Assembly: GCF_018119405.1 (NCBI RefSeq)
Contig: NZ_JAGPWC010000041.1
Span: 1 to 43,719, forward strand
DNA: 43,719 bases
DNA from: Massilia sp. ST3
Lineage (GTDB): Bacteria; Pseudomonadota; Gammaproteobacteria; Burkholderiales; Burkholderiaceae_D
Direction of reading: 5' to 3'
Shown piece after piece: positions 19,831-27,873 of the stretch; within the stretch, counting starts at the first letter, position 1; every line of letters starts with the position of its first letter. The position numbers and the translations under genes were made by a program. A model generated the notes under the pieces. It worked only from the letters and a program-made list of their open reading frames with translations, was not told the DNA's origin and ran no database searches.

Positions 19831-20268
19831 ATGCACTTGCCATCCCATCCAGCGGACTCGTCCGAAACCAACACCAACTTCTTGCGCCGGGTTGCGCGCC
19901 TCATGCTGCGCGCGGCGCGCTCGGACCACCCCAGCAAGGCCCTGCCCGTCATCCGCCGCGTGCATGCGGCGCGCGCCGTCCCAGCCGGGCGGATCACTGA
20001 GCTCTACCATGCGCGCCAGACCTTGCAGCTCAAGCACATGTTCAGCACCGTCGCCACCGAGCTCGGCTATGACAGCTGGGACGCCTGCAAGCGCGATATC
20101 GAGCGCCGCCCTTCCGCGCTGCTCGACCGCTTCCGGCTCGATCTGGGCGCTTTCGGCGACTATGAACACGTGTGGTTCTCCGACGCCCCCGCCGCGCAGG
20201 CGTGGCAGCGCGAGCACGGCGGGCGCGTGGTCGTGTACGGCAGCCAAGCAGTGGTGATGTCGACTTGA
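19831..20268 (+). CDS. Hypothetical protein
   Basis: A 145-residue protein. The ATG at 19831 is preferred over 19783 because AAAAGGA lies 6-8 bp upstream. The sequence is basic and helical at the start (RRVARLMLRAARSDHP). Then comes LKHMFSTVATELGYDSWDACKRDIE, a short helical motif resembling the ELGYxSW element found in some glyoxalase-superfamily and ankyrin proteins. The C-terminal YEHVWFSDAPAAQAWQREHGG looks like an alpha/beta segment. No function is assigned. It is convergent with the next gene. Confidence 0.65.
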   Translation: MHLPSHPADSSETNTNFLRRVARLMLRAARSDHPSKALPVIRRVHAARAVPAGRITELYHARQTLQLKHMFSTVATELGYDSWDACKRDIERRPSALLDRFRLDLGAFGDYEHVWFSDAPAAQAWQREHGGRVVVYGSQAVVMST

Positions 20269-20284
20269 CGCACAGTACGCGTTC

Positions 20285-20605
20285 TTAGCGCCGGTTGCCC
20301 ATCTTCGCTTGCGATGGCGCTTCGATCCGCGCTTCATAATGCGCCAGGCGCCGCGTGACAGCGGCATGCCTGGCGTATTTCTTCCTGAGCGCGGCAAGTC
20401 GCCGGTCGGTGCCGCGGCAGAACCTGCCGAGTTGGCGCGCGACTTCCTTGGTTCGCTCCACGTCGCCCGGATCGGGTAATTCGCCGCGAAAATGCTCGCA
20501 GGTTTCGCGCAAGCCGATGAAAGCCCGGACTTCTTGCGGCAGCGTTTCCGCCGCATGCAGCGAAGACGCCATCAAGAGCATCAGCAAAACGGCAACTTTC
20601 ATCAT
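20285..20605 (-). CDS. Small exported hypothetical protein
   Basis: A 106-residue protein with an N-terminal signal peptide (MMKVAVLLMLLMASSLHA, cleavage near residue 18) and a basic helical mature part. Two Cys occur in ETCEHFRGELPD and GRFCRGTDRRL, a pattern I know from small periplasmic hypotheticals in related genera. It starts at the tandem ATGATG (20605/20602), with GGGAGG upstream. The function is unknown. Confidence 0.7.
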   Translation of the reverse strand: MMKVAVLLMLLMASSLHAAETLPQEVRAFIGLRETCEHFRGELPDPGDVERTKEVARQLGRFCRGTDRRLAALRKKYARHAAVTRRLAHYEARIEAPSQAKMGNRR

Positions 20606-20781
20606 CTCGCCTCCCGCATCGGACCGTATTTTCGGATTAAAGTCCGTCCGGCGCCGCCGGGTATTGCGCTAATGCAGACGCGGGCACATCATTCCCGGCT
20701 CATTATCGAGCATGCAGATGTTCATTATTGAAGCGCCCTTCTCTACAATCGCGTGGATACCCATCCGATTCGAGGAGGAAC

Positions 20782-21861
20782 ATGAAGTCCGCATTGCTCT
20801 CAGCCCTGTTCGGCATTCCGATGCTCGCCTTGCCGCCCGCCTGCGCCGCCGGCCCGGCCGCGCCCACCCAGGCCAGCGCCCCCGCGCGCCTTGACTTCGC
20901 CTTCGACTACGAGCTGGCCAGGCTGGTCAGCCAGTCGGTGGCGCAAGGCCAGTTCAGCGAAGCGGCGATCGCCGCCATCCGCAGCCATCCGGCCAGCGCG
21001 GCGATGGTGCGCAAGATGAAGCTCAAGGGCATGGACGAGCTGATCGCCTACCTGCGCACGCTGCCCGCCAACCCGAAGATGGCGCCGGCCGCGGAAGCGA
21101 TCCAGGCCAGGCTGGGCGGCGCGGCGGGCGACGGCTACGCGCCGCTGGCGGACGAGGTCACGCGCCTGCTCAGGCAATACGTGCCGGCCGACTTCGCGGG
21201 ACGCCTGAAGGTCTATTTCATCTTCGGGGGCAATGCGGGCGGCTTCGCCTTCGACGACAACCGCAACGACGTGTACGTGAACCTGGCGCGCATGTCCGAG
21301 GCCAGCACGCAGGAGCTGGCCGAGCTGGTCGCGCACGAGCTGTTCCACGGCGTGCAGGTGCAGCTGATGCCGCCGCCGCCCCGTCCCGCGGCCGATACCC
21401 CGGCCGCGGCGCTGGGCCAGGTCTGGACCCGGCGCCTGCTCTACGACCTGCTGCAGGAAGGAACGGCTGAACTGTTCACCCATCCGCTGGCCGACCGTCC
21501 CGCGAACGGCTACTCGATGCGCGGCAAGGCGCGCATCGAACGCAATACCAGGCGCATGGAATCCATCGTGACCATGGTCGAGACCATCGGCCTGCGCCTG
21601 CTGGCCAGCCCGCCGCGCGACGAGGATGGTTATGAAGCCATCTACGGCTTGCTGTTCTACGGTACTTTCGACGAGCCGGCCTATGACCTGGGCTGGGTCA
21701 TGGCCAGCACCATCGAGCGGCATGAAGGCAAGGCGGCGGTGTATGCGCTCCTGAAGGCGGAGCCGAAGCGCTTCCTGCTGCGCTACCAGGAGCTGGCGCA
21801 GCAGGATCCCAAGCTGCCGAAGTTCAGCGAGGACTTCGTGCGCGCGGTCCGCGCGCTGTGA
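20782..21861 (+). CDS. Exported gluzincin-like zinc metallopeptidase (DUF5700-like)
   Basis: A 359-residue protein with a signal peptide (cleavage after about residue 23, ACAA) and the zinc motif HELFH (185-189) in ELAELVAHELFHGVQVQ. A downstream LLQEGTAELFTHPL (about 223-235) offers Glu226 or Glu230 as the third ligand, as in gluzincins. The arrangement recalls the DUF5700 putative Zn-dependent proteases, with moderate certainty. It probably acts in the periplasm or outside the cell. ATG 20782 has a strong GAGGAGG upstream; the frame is open to 20728. It is convergent with the NHL lipoprotein, 15 bp between stops. Confidence 0.8.
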   Translation: MKSALLSALFGIPMLALPPACAAGPAAPTQASAPARLDFAFDYELARLVSQSVAQGQFSEAAIAAIRSHPASAAMVRKMKLKGMDELIAYLRTLPANPKMAPAAEAIQARLGGAAGDGYAPLADEVTRLLRQYVPADFAGRLKVYFIFGGNAGGFAFDDNRNDVYVNLARMSEASTQELAELVAHELFHGVQVQLMPPPPRPAADTPAAALGQVWTRRLLYDLLQEGTAELFTHPLADRPANGYSMRGKARIERNTRRMESIVTMVETIGLRLLASPPRDEDGYEAIYGLLFYGTFDEPAYDLGWVMASTIERHEGKAAVYALLKAEPKRFLLRYQELAQQDPKLPKFSEDFVRAVRAL

Positions 21862-21876
21862 GCCCAGGCTGGAGGA

Positions 21877-22980
21877 TCAGGGCAGCACGATCTTGACGAT
21901 CGCGTTGCCCGAGGTGACGTAGAGATTGCCCTTGCCATCCGTGACGATGCCGCGGATGTCGGCCAGGCTGCCGGGCAAGGCGCCGGTGCGCACCAGGTTG
22001 GCGCGGGTGGTGCCCGCCACGGTAGTGACGACGCCGGCAGGCGTGATCTTGCGCACCAGGTTGTTGGTGGTATCGGCGGCGTACACGTTGCCCTGCGGAT
22101 CGACCGTCATGGCCAGCACGTGTTCGAAACGCGCGTCCGTGCCGGTGCCGTTCGCGGCGCCCTTGGTGTTGGCCGCGCCCGCCAGGCCGGTCAGGGTGGG
22201 CGTGCCGAAGGGACCGCTCGGCGTCCACTTGCTGATCTTGCCTTCCAGGTCGTACAGGTAGGCGCTGCCCGCGCTGTCGGTCGCCACGCCGCGCGGCAGG
22301 AACAGCCGGGTGCCGAGCAGGTCGTTCACCACCGCCTGGCCTTCCAGCATCACGACTTCGTTGGCGGCGGACAGCCTGCGGCTGCCGTAGCGGTTGGTGA
22401 TGAACAGGTTGTTGTTCGTATCGACGGCGAGCCCGCCGGCCACGACGTCGGCCATGCTGCGTCCGTCGACGTTGGTCCCGACCGGCAGCGTGTACCTGGT
22501 GCTCACCTGTCCCGCCGGGGTAATGCTGCGGATAGCCAGGTTGTCGGCGACGAAGACCGTACCCTCGCTGTTGACCGCCACAGCCGCCGGGTTGCTGAAG
22601 CGTGCGTTGGACGCGCTGCCGTTGGCGGTGCCCGCCATGCCCGCCGCGCCGGCTAGGGTGGTGACCACGCCGGCCGGCGTGATCTTGCGGATCGTGGCAT
22701 TGCTGGTGTCGGCCACGTACAGGTTGCCGCTGCCGTCGATCGCCAGGCCGCGCGGATTGTTGAAGCGCGCCGCCGTTCCCGTACCGTCCATGGTGCCGTC
22801 CGCCGTCGGGTCGCCCGCGAAGACCGTCAGGGCGGTCGATTGCGGCGGCGGGTCGTCGTCGTCGTCGTCGCGGTCCTTCGGAATGCCGTCGCCGCAGGCG
22901 GTGCACAGGAACATCAGGGCGGCCGCGCCGAGCAGGTTCAGGCGCCAGCGGGCCGCAGGCGAAGCAGGAAGACGGGACAT
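21877..22980 (-). CDS. NHL-repeat beta-propeller lipoprotein
   Basis: A 367-residue exported lipoprotein. The signal peptide ends in a lipobox (LCTAC). A linker KDRDDDDDDPPPQ follows, then six NHL-type repeats, each with the pattern GLAID-G-NLYVAD-IRKIT. Together they should form a six-bladed propeller, typically a binding scaffold. The six Asp are encoded by a (GTC)6 tract on the plus strand (22852-22869). The start at 22980 is chosen because GGAG lies 6 bp upstream; the ATG two codons earlier would sit on the Shine-Dalgarno. Confidence 0.85.
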   Translation of the reverse strand: MSRLPASPAARWRLNLLGAAALMFLCTACGDGIPKDRDDDDDDPPPQSTALTVFAGDPTADGTMDGTGTAARFNNPRGLAIDGSGNLYVADTSNATIRKITPAGVVTTLAGAAGMAGTANGSASNARFSNPAAVAVNSEGTVFVADNLAIRSITPAGQVSTRYTLPVGTNVDGRSMADVVAGGLAVDTNNNLFITNRYGSRRLSAANEVVMLEGQAVVNDLLGTRLFLPRGVATDSAGSAYLYDLEGKISKWTPSGPFGTPTLTGLAGAANTKGAANGTGTDARFEHVLAMTVDPQGNVYAADTTNNLVRKITPAGVVTTVAGTTRANLVRTGALPGSLADIRGIVTDGKGNLYVTSGNAIVKIVLP

Positions 22981-23145
22981 GGACATCTCCGAAAAAATAG
23001 TGCAGAGATGCTAGCACGCAGCCCTGCCTTCCGCCTGCGGACGGCTCATGAGGCCCGCATAATCTGCGCGGCGCCAGGCGCATTCCCGGCCCATCGGCTT
23101 TTGTGAATTGCCGTACTTTCTTCGCCACAGCCGCCCATCATCCGC

Positions 23146-23174
23146 TTGACATACGGTAAAGCTTGGCATAAAGT
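23146..23174 (+). promoter_or_regulatory. leuA promoter
   Basis: A perfect -35 TTGACA (23146-23151), a 17-bp spacer and TAAAGT (23169-23174, 4 of 6). The predicted start of transcription is near 23181, one base before the ATG of the first mini-ORF. Confidence 0.6.
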
Positions 23175-23181
23175 CGAAATT

Positions 23182-23262
23182 ATGTCCTTCCCACTGCATC
23201 TATCGACTTCCCTACCAGCTGCCGGCGCACTATCGCTGGCTGCCCTGCTACTACGCGCGTAA
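23182..23262 (+). CDS. Candidate leucine leader peptide 1
   Basis: A 26-residue mini-ORF with eight Leu codons, five of them the rare CTA, ending LSLAALLLRA then stop. Such clusters of rare Leu codons are the hallmark of leu leader peptides. It has no Shine-Dalgarno, and its ATG coincides with the predicted transcription start, so it would be translated leaderless if at all. Confidence 0.45.
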   Translation: MSFPLHLSTSLPAAGALSLAALLLRA

Positions 23263-23320
23263 TCCTCCGCGCCCCGTCCGGCCACCGCCGGCCTCCCCAG
23301 CAGTCAGGAAAGTTGCACCG

Positions 23321-23437
23321 ATGTCAGCCAGTCTCACCACCACGTCTTCGCTTCACCATTCCGGGTCCTTCCTGGCGACGGGCGCGCGCGCGCCGTTCCG
23401 CCTGCTGCTAAGCCTACCGATCGGTTGCCGGGCCTAG
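23321..23437 (+). CDS. Candidate leucine leader peptide 2
   Basis: A 38-residue mini-ORF ending [13 protein letters not shown] then stop, with codons CTG CTG CTA AGC CTA near the end. AGGAAAG lies 8 bp upstream of the ATG, a good Shine-Dalgarno. Its stop codon lies inside a potential hairpin (23426-23457). Position, codon use and ribosome-binding site all fit a leader peptide controlling leuA by leucyl-tRNA supply. Confidence 0.5.
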   Translation: MSASLTTTSSLHHSGSFLATGARAPFRLLLSLPIGCRA

Positions 23438-23522
23438 CGTTCGTGGCCCGTCCGGCAGCCTGCGCCACACGCAGTACACCGTCAGTCAGACCCTTGTGAC
23501 CACCATTCAGGAGCACCCGATC

Positions 23523-25202
23523 ATGTTGCAGAATCCCGCCGCCAAGTACCGCCCCTTCCCCGCCGTCGACCTGGCCGACCGCCAATGGCCCGGCCGCACC
23601 ATCACCCAGCCGCCAATCTGGATGAGCACCGACCTGCGCGACGGTAACCAGGCGCTGATCGAGCCGATGAGCCCGGAGAAGAAGCTGCGTTTCTTCGAGA
23701 TGCTGGTCAAGGTGGGCCTGAAGGAAATCGAAGTCGGTTTCCCGTCCGCGTCGCAGACCGACTTCGATTTCGTGCGCATGCTGGTCGAGGAAAACCGCAT
23801 TCCCGACGACGTCACCATCATCGTGCTGACCCAGGCCCGTGACGAGCTGATCCGCCGCACCGTGGCATCGGCGGTCGGCGCCAAGCGCGCCATTGTCCAC
23901 GTCTACAACTCGGTGGCGCCGGTGTTCCGCCGCGTGGTGTTCAACATGGAGCGCGAGGAGATCGTGCAGATCGCGGTCAAGGGCACGCAGCTGATCAAGG
24001 AGCTGGTGGCCCAGCACCCCGAAACCCAGTGGGGCCTGGAATACTCGCCGGAGTCGTTCTCGACCACCGAGCTCGATTTCTCGAAGCAGATCGTCGACGC
24101 CGTCAGCGCCGTGTGGCAGCCGACTCCGCAGAACCGGATGATCGTCAACCTGCCGTCCACCGTGGAAGCGGCCACCCCGAATGTGTACGCCGACCAGATC
24201 GAGTGGATGTGCCGCCACCTGGAGCGCCGCGAGTCGCTGGTCATCAGCGTCCACCCGCACAACGACCGCGGCACCGCCGTTGCGGCGGCCGAACTGGCCG
24301 TGATGGCGGGCGCCGACCGCGTCGAAGGCTGCCTGTTCGGCAACGGCGAGCGCACCGGCAACGTCGACCTGGTCACCCTGGCGATGAACCTCTACACCCA
24401 GGGCGTCAACCCTGGCCTGGATTTCTCGGACATCGACGCGGTACGCCAGCTGGTCGAGGACTGCAACCAGCTGCCGGTGCACCCGCGCCACCCGTATGCG
24501 GGCGACCTGGTGTTCACCGCCTTCTCGGGCTCGCACCAGGATGCGATCAAGAAGGGCTTCGCCCAGCAGAAGGCCGACGCGCTCTGGGAAGTGCCGTACC
24601 TGCCGATCGACCCGGCCGACCTGGGACGCAGCTACGACGCTGTCATCCGCGTCAACAGCCAGTCGGGCAAGGGCGGCATGGCCTATTTGCTCGAGCAGGA
24701 ATACGGCCTGCAGCTGCCGCGCCGCCTGCAGATCGAGTTCTCGCGCGCCGTGCAGCGCGTGGCCGACGAGAGCGGCCGCGAGATCGCGGCGAGCGACCTG
24801 CACGCGCTGTTCGCCAGCGAATACCTGGAGCAGGACGAGCCTTATCACTATGTCGGCCACCGCATGACCGAGGCCAGCGGCGAGGACGTGCGGCTCGAGG
24901 TCAACGTGGCGCGCCACCATGCGCCGCAGGCGTTCAAGGGCACCGGTAACGGCCCGATCGACGCCTTCGTCAACGCGCTGGGGCTGGAAATCCGCCTGAT
25001 GGATTACCACGAGCACGCGATCGGCTCGGGGGCGGATGCGAAAGCGGCCTGCTATGTGGAACTGCGCGTGGGGAACGGGCCGACCTTGTTCGGCGTGGGG
25101 ATCGACAGCAATATCGTGACGGCCTCGTTCAAGTCGGTGCTGTCGGCGGTGAACCGGCATGTGAAGGCGTCGAGTGAGGAAGCGGGGGCGATGGCGGCCT
25201 GA
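23523..25202 (+). CDS. leuA: 2-isopropylmalate synthase (long form)
   Basis: A 559-residue enzyme catalysing the first committed step of leucine synthesis, acetyl-CoA plus 2-oxoisovalerate. The N-terminal TIM barrel carries [11 protein letters not shown] with the catalytic Arg-Asp and the metal-binding HPHNDRGTA. The C-terminal 130 residues form the leucine-binding regulatory domain ([22 protein letters not shown]). Length and sequence match the second LeuA subclass (actinobacterial-like, about 560-640 residues) rather than the 510-residue E. coli type. ATG 23523 has CAGGAG 10 bp upstream. It stands alone behind its leader; no leuBCD or ilv gene is adjacent. Confidence 0.96.
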   Translation: MLQNPAAKYRPFPAVDLADRQWPGRTITQPPIWMSTDLRDGNQALIEPMSPEKKLRFFEMLVKVGLKEIEVGFPSASQTDFDFVRMLVEENRIPDDVTIIVLTQARDELIRRTVASAVGAKRAIVHVYNSVAPVFRRVVFNMEREEIVQIAVKGTQLIKELVAQHPETQWGLEYSPESFSTTELDFSKQIVDAVSAVWQPTPQNRMIVNLPSTVEAATPNVYADQIEWMCRHLERRESLVISVHPHNDRGTAVAAAELAVMAGADRVEGCLFGNGERTGNVDLVTLAMNLYTQGVNPGLDFSDIDAVRQLVEDCNQLPVHPRHPYAGDLVFTAFSGSHQDAIKKGFAQQKADALWEVPYLPIDPADLGRSYDAVIRVNSQSGKGGMAYLLEQEYGLQLPRRLQIEFSRAVQRVADESGREIAASDLHALFASEYLEQDEPYHYVGHRMTEASGEDVRLEVNVARHHAPQAFKGTGNGPIDAFVNALGLEIRLMDYHEHAIGSGADAKAACYVELRVGNGPTLFGVGIDSNIVTASFKSVLSAVNRHVKASSEEAGAMAA

Positions 25203-25226
25203 ATTGCCTTCCCTGGCTGAGCATGG

Positions 25227-25260
25227 AAACTTGGGTCCCGGCCTTCGCCGGGATCCAAGT
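25227..25260. repeat. REP-like element, collapsed copy E
   Basis: A single hairpin of 34 bp: AAACTTGGGTCCCGGCC joined through TTCG to CCGGGATCCAAGT. It has the outer ends of copies A/B (ACTTGG and CCAAGT) but lacks the inner GACG...CGTC parts and spacer, as if deleted between two units. It lies between convergent leuA and the helicase, where it could also terminate transcription. Confidence 0.75.
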
Positions 25261-25274
25261 CCGCACCGCAGCCA

Positions 25275-26912
25275 TCAGCCGCTACTCACCCGATCCAGTA
25301 TCTGCACCGACGCCCTCTCGCTCATTACCAGCACCAGCTTCAGCCTCGCCCGCGTCATCCCCACGAACAGCTTGCGCAAGGCCAGTTCGTCGAGCTCCTC
25401 GAAATCGATCTCGGTGAAGATCAGTGCTGGCGCCGACTGGCCCTTGAAGCGATACACCGATTCCGCCAGCAGCCCCCCTTCGCGGAACAGCGGATTCCCG
25501 AACAGGTCATACCCTCCCGTGAACGAACGCAGGCTGTGCGCGTCGCTCAGCTTGTCGAGCTTGAGGATGGTCGACTTCTCGCGCCCGCGGAAGGAGCAGA
25601 TCGCGATGTCCTGGCGCCCGAAGCCGGCCGCCAGGCACAGGGTCACGGCGCGCCGCGTCTGCGACAGCATGGCTTCCGTGTCGCCTTCCGGATAAGTCAG
25701 CTCCTCGATGTCCGCCCCCTTGAACGGACTGCCCGCCTCCACCGGCTGGCGCGCCGCGCCGATCGAGGTCAGCATGTCGACGATCTGGCGCGGGCTGCGG
25801 TAGTTGGTGTTCGAATGCAGGGTCACCCAGCCGGGCAGCGGCACCATCTCGCGGCCATACAGGTTCTGGTCCGGGTCCTCCAGCCAGATCGCGCGTCCGC
25901 CCTCCCTCAGCATGCGCAGCACGATATCGCGCCACACGCTCGAGAAATCCTGGCCCTCGTCCACGATCACCACGTCGTAGCGCCAGGTCTCGGGCAGGTC
26001 GGCGGCCGCCAGCGATTTCTCGATGTCGGTCCAGACGTCCGGCGAGGAATAATCGGGTGTCATGTCCTGGGCGCGCAGCCAGGCGTCGCACAGGGTGTGG
26101 AAGGTGGCCACGCGCCCGCCCGCCGGCACCAGGCGTTCGATGTGGTCGGCCAGCGGACGGTTGAAGCAGACGTAGAGCGGACGCAGGCCGGCGTCGATGG
26201 CGGCCGTATACTCGGCCAGCGCCAGCTGGGTCTTGCCGCTGCCGGCCGTGCCCACCACGCGCAGGCGGAAGGGCGCGAACTCGAGCCGCCGCGCCCAGGT
26301 GGCCAGGCCGCCCGACAGGCGCGTCACCATGCTCACCGCGTGGCCGATCATCGAGCTCGGGTCGGGCCGCAGGTTCAGGGTGTCGCCCAGGAAGCGCGAA
26401 ACCTTGTCGAATTCGTCGGTCTTGGGCGTGAGCGGCAAGGCCTCGCGGATCACCCGCGCCAGTTTGGGCTTATTCGTGGCGTCGATGATGTGGTGCGGGT
26501 CGATCCCGGCCAGCTGCTGGTCGCGCACGATATAGTCGGGACAGTACAGCAGGTAGTCGATCGACAGCTCGCCCTGGTAGCGCTTGGCCAGGCCCTCGAT
26601 GGTCGACAGGATCTGGTTGCGGATCTTGCGCGGCTTGCCCAGGTAGTTCTTGACCAGGCCGTCCTTGGTCTCGGTCAGGAATCCGGCCACCTGCTCGATC
26701 ACCAGCATGCGCCCGTTCGGCGCCACCACGATGAAGTCGATGTCGCCGTAGACGGAATAGCCCTGCTCGACATTGGTCCAGTGCACGCCATGGTAGATGT
26801 GGTAGGGCGCGTCGGACAGGCGCTGGTCGAGATAGGCGAGGGTTTCGATTTCGCGCGCCGCGGCGCCGGTCACGGACATCTCGCGCCAGCCGGCAGGATG
26901 GATGTAGGCCAT
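25275..26912 (-). CDS. NERD-domain/UvrD-like superfamily 1 helicase
   Basis: A 545-residue fusion. The N-terminal NERD-type nuclease-related domain (about 20-110) shows Asp57/Asp59 (YGDIDF) and Glu73 (MLVIEQV). The Lys expected two residues after the Glu is Val75, so the PD-(D/E)xK site is degenerate. A superfamily 1 helicase core follows: Walker A GTAGSGKT (221-228), Ia with FHTLCDAWL, motif II VIVDEGQDF (Asp317/Glu319 region), III LEDPDQN, IV NTNYRSPRQI, V YRFKGQSAPALIF and VI VGMTRARLKLVLV. It should be an ATP-dependent DNA or RNA translocase, in repair or possibly phage defence. It stands alone, convergent with leuA. ATG 26912 has GGGAGG about 12 bp upstream. Confidence 0.85.
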   Translation of the reverse strand: MAYIHPAGWREMSVTGAAAREIETLAYLDQRLSDAPYHIYHGVHWTNVEQGYSVYGDIDFIVVAPNGRMLVIEQVAGFLTETKDGLVKNYLGKPRKIRNQILSTIEGLAKRYQGELSIDYLLYCPDYIVRDQQLAGIDPHHIIDATNKPKLARVIREALPLTPKTDEFDKVSRFLGDTLNLRPDPSSMIGHAVSMVTRLSGGLATWARRLEFAPFRLRVVGTAGSGKTQLALAEYTAAIDAGLRPLYVCFNRPLADHIERLVPAGGRVATFHTLCDAWLRAQDMTPDYSSPDVWTDIEKSLAAADLPETWRYDVVIVDEGQDFSSVWRDIVLRMLREGGRAIWLEDPDQNLYGREMVPLPGWVTLHSNTNYRSPRQIVDMLTSIGAARQPVEAGSPFKGADIEELTYPEGDTEAMLSQTRRAVTLCLAAGFGRQDIAICSFRGREKSTILKLDKLSDAHSLRSFTGGYDLFGNPLFREGGLLAESVYRFKGQSAPALIFTEIDFEELDELALRKLFVGMTRARLKLVLVMSERASVQILDRVSSG

Positions 26913-27104
26913 AGGTCGTCAACGCCTCCCTGGGAAATTATCATTATTGTAAGGCTGCGAGCCCTCAGGGAACACACTATTGGATCCCACGCTTGGGATA
27001 GCGCATTGTTGGGCCATATGGAATGAAGTAACCCATGAACCGGGAATGATCTTTTTGCGCTAATAGTCGATCATGCTCGCATCCATTCACGTACAGGAGC
27101 CAGC

Positions 27105-27848
27105 ATGAATACCACCCCACAGCAGCAGGTCGCCATCGTCACCGGCGCGTCGCGCGGCATCGGCGCCGCCATCGCCCGCCGCCTGGCCGAGGACGGCTAC
27201 CGGGTCGTCGTCAACTATGCGAGCAATATCCAGGAAGCCGAACGGACGGTGAACAGCCTGCGCGCGGCCGGCCATGCGGCGCTGGCGGTACGCGCCGACG
27301 TGTCGAAGGCGGAGGAGGTGCGCGCCCTGTTCGACACGGCCGAACGCGAACTGGGCAAGGTCGATGTGCTGGTCAATAACGCCGGCATCCTGAAGGTCGC
27401 GCCGCTGGCCGATACCTCGGACGAGCTGTTCGCCCAGACCTTCGGCATCAACGTGCAGGGCAGTTTCAACACCATGCGCGAGGCGGCGCGCCGGCTGAAC
27501 GACGGCGGGCGGATCGTGAATTTCTCGACCAATGTGCTGGCGATGAAGCTGCCCGGCTATGCCGCCTACGCCGCCAGCAAGGCCGCGGTCGAGGCACTGA
27601 CCGGGATCTTCGCCAAGGAGCTGCGCGGCCGCCAGGTGCGGGTGAACGCGGTGGCGCCGGGGCCGGTCGCCACCGAACTGTTCTTCAACGGGAAGACCCC
27701 CGAGCAGATCGAACAGTTCGCCAGGATGCCGCCGCTTGAACGCCTGGGCGAGCCGGAGGACATCGCCAAGGTCGTGTCCTTCCTGGCCGGACCGGATTCC
27801 GGCTGGGTCAACGGCCAGGTACTGCGCGCCAACGGCGGCCTGTCCTGA
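27105..27848 (+). CDS. SDR-family NADPH-dependent oxidoreductase
   Basis: A 247-residue classical short-chain dehydrogenase with the cofactor motif TGASRGIG (13-20), NNAG (91-94), catalytic Ser141 (NFSTNV), Tyr155 and Lys159 (YAASK), and the C-terminal GWVNGQVLRANGG. It resembles 3-oxoacyl-ACP reductase-like SDRs of unknown substrate. ATG 27105 is preceded by ACAGGAG. No neighbouring pathway gene suggests a role. Confidence 0.9.
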   Translation: MNTTPQQQVAIVTGASRGIGAAIARRLAEDGYRVVVNYASNIQEAERTVNSLRAAGHAALAVRADVSKAEEVRALFDTAERELGKVDVLVNNAGILKVAPLADTSDELFAQTFGINVQGSFNTMREAARRLNDGGRIVNFSTNVLAMKLPGYAAYAASKAAVEALTGIFAKELRGRQVRVNAVAPGPVATELFFNGKTPEQIEQFARMPPLERLGEPEDIAKVVSFLAGPDSGWVNGQVLRANGGLS

Positions 27849-27873
27849 GCGCGCGCCGTCGGGAAGGAAGCAC

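Larger units (their letters stand above)
22981..23522 (+). promoter_or_regulatory. leuA leader region
   Basis: A 542-bp gene-free stretch upstream of leuA. The first 160 bp shows nothing recognisable. A promoter lies at 23146-23174, followed by two leucine-rich mini-ORFs (23182-23262 and 23321-23437). Possible competing base pairing includes GCCGGCG (23221-23227) with CGCCGGC (23286-23292). TGCCGG (23426-23431) could pair with CCGGCA (23452-23457) around the second stop codon. CCCGTCCGGC occurs twice (23274-23282 region and 23447-23456). No hairpin followed by a U tract was found, so a Trp/Leu-type intrinsic attenuator is not complete to the eye. Confidence 0.55.

Noticed and set aside
23334..25160. 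A minus-strand open frame of about 600 codons over leuA
   Set aside because: Antisense to leuA, no ribosome-binding site or domain pattern.
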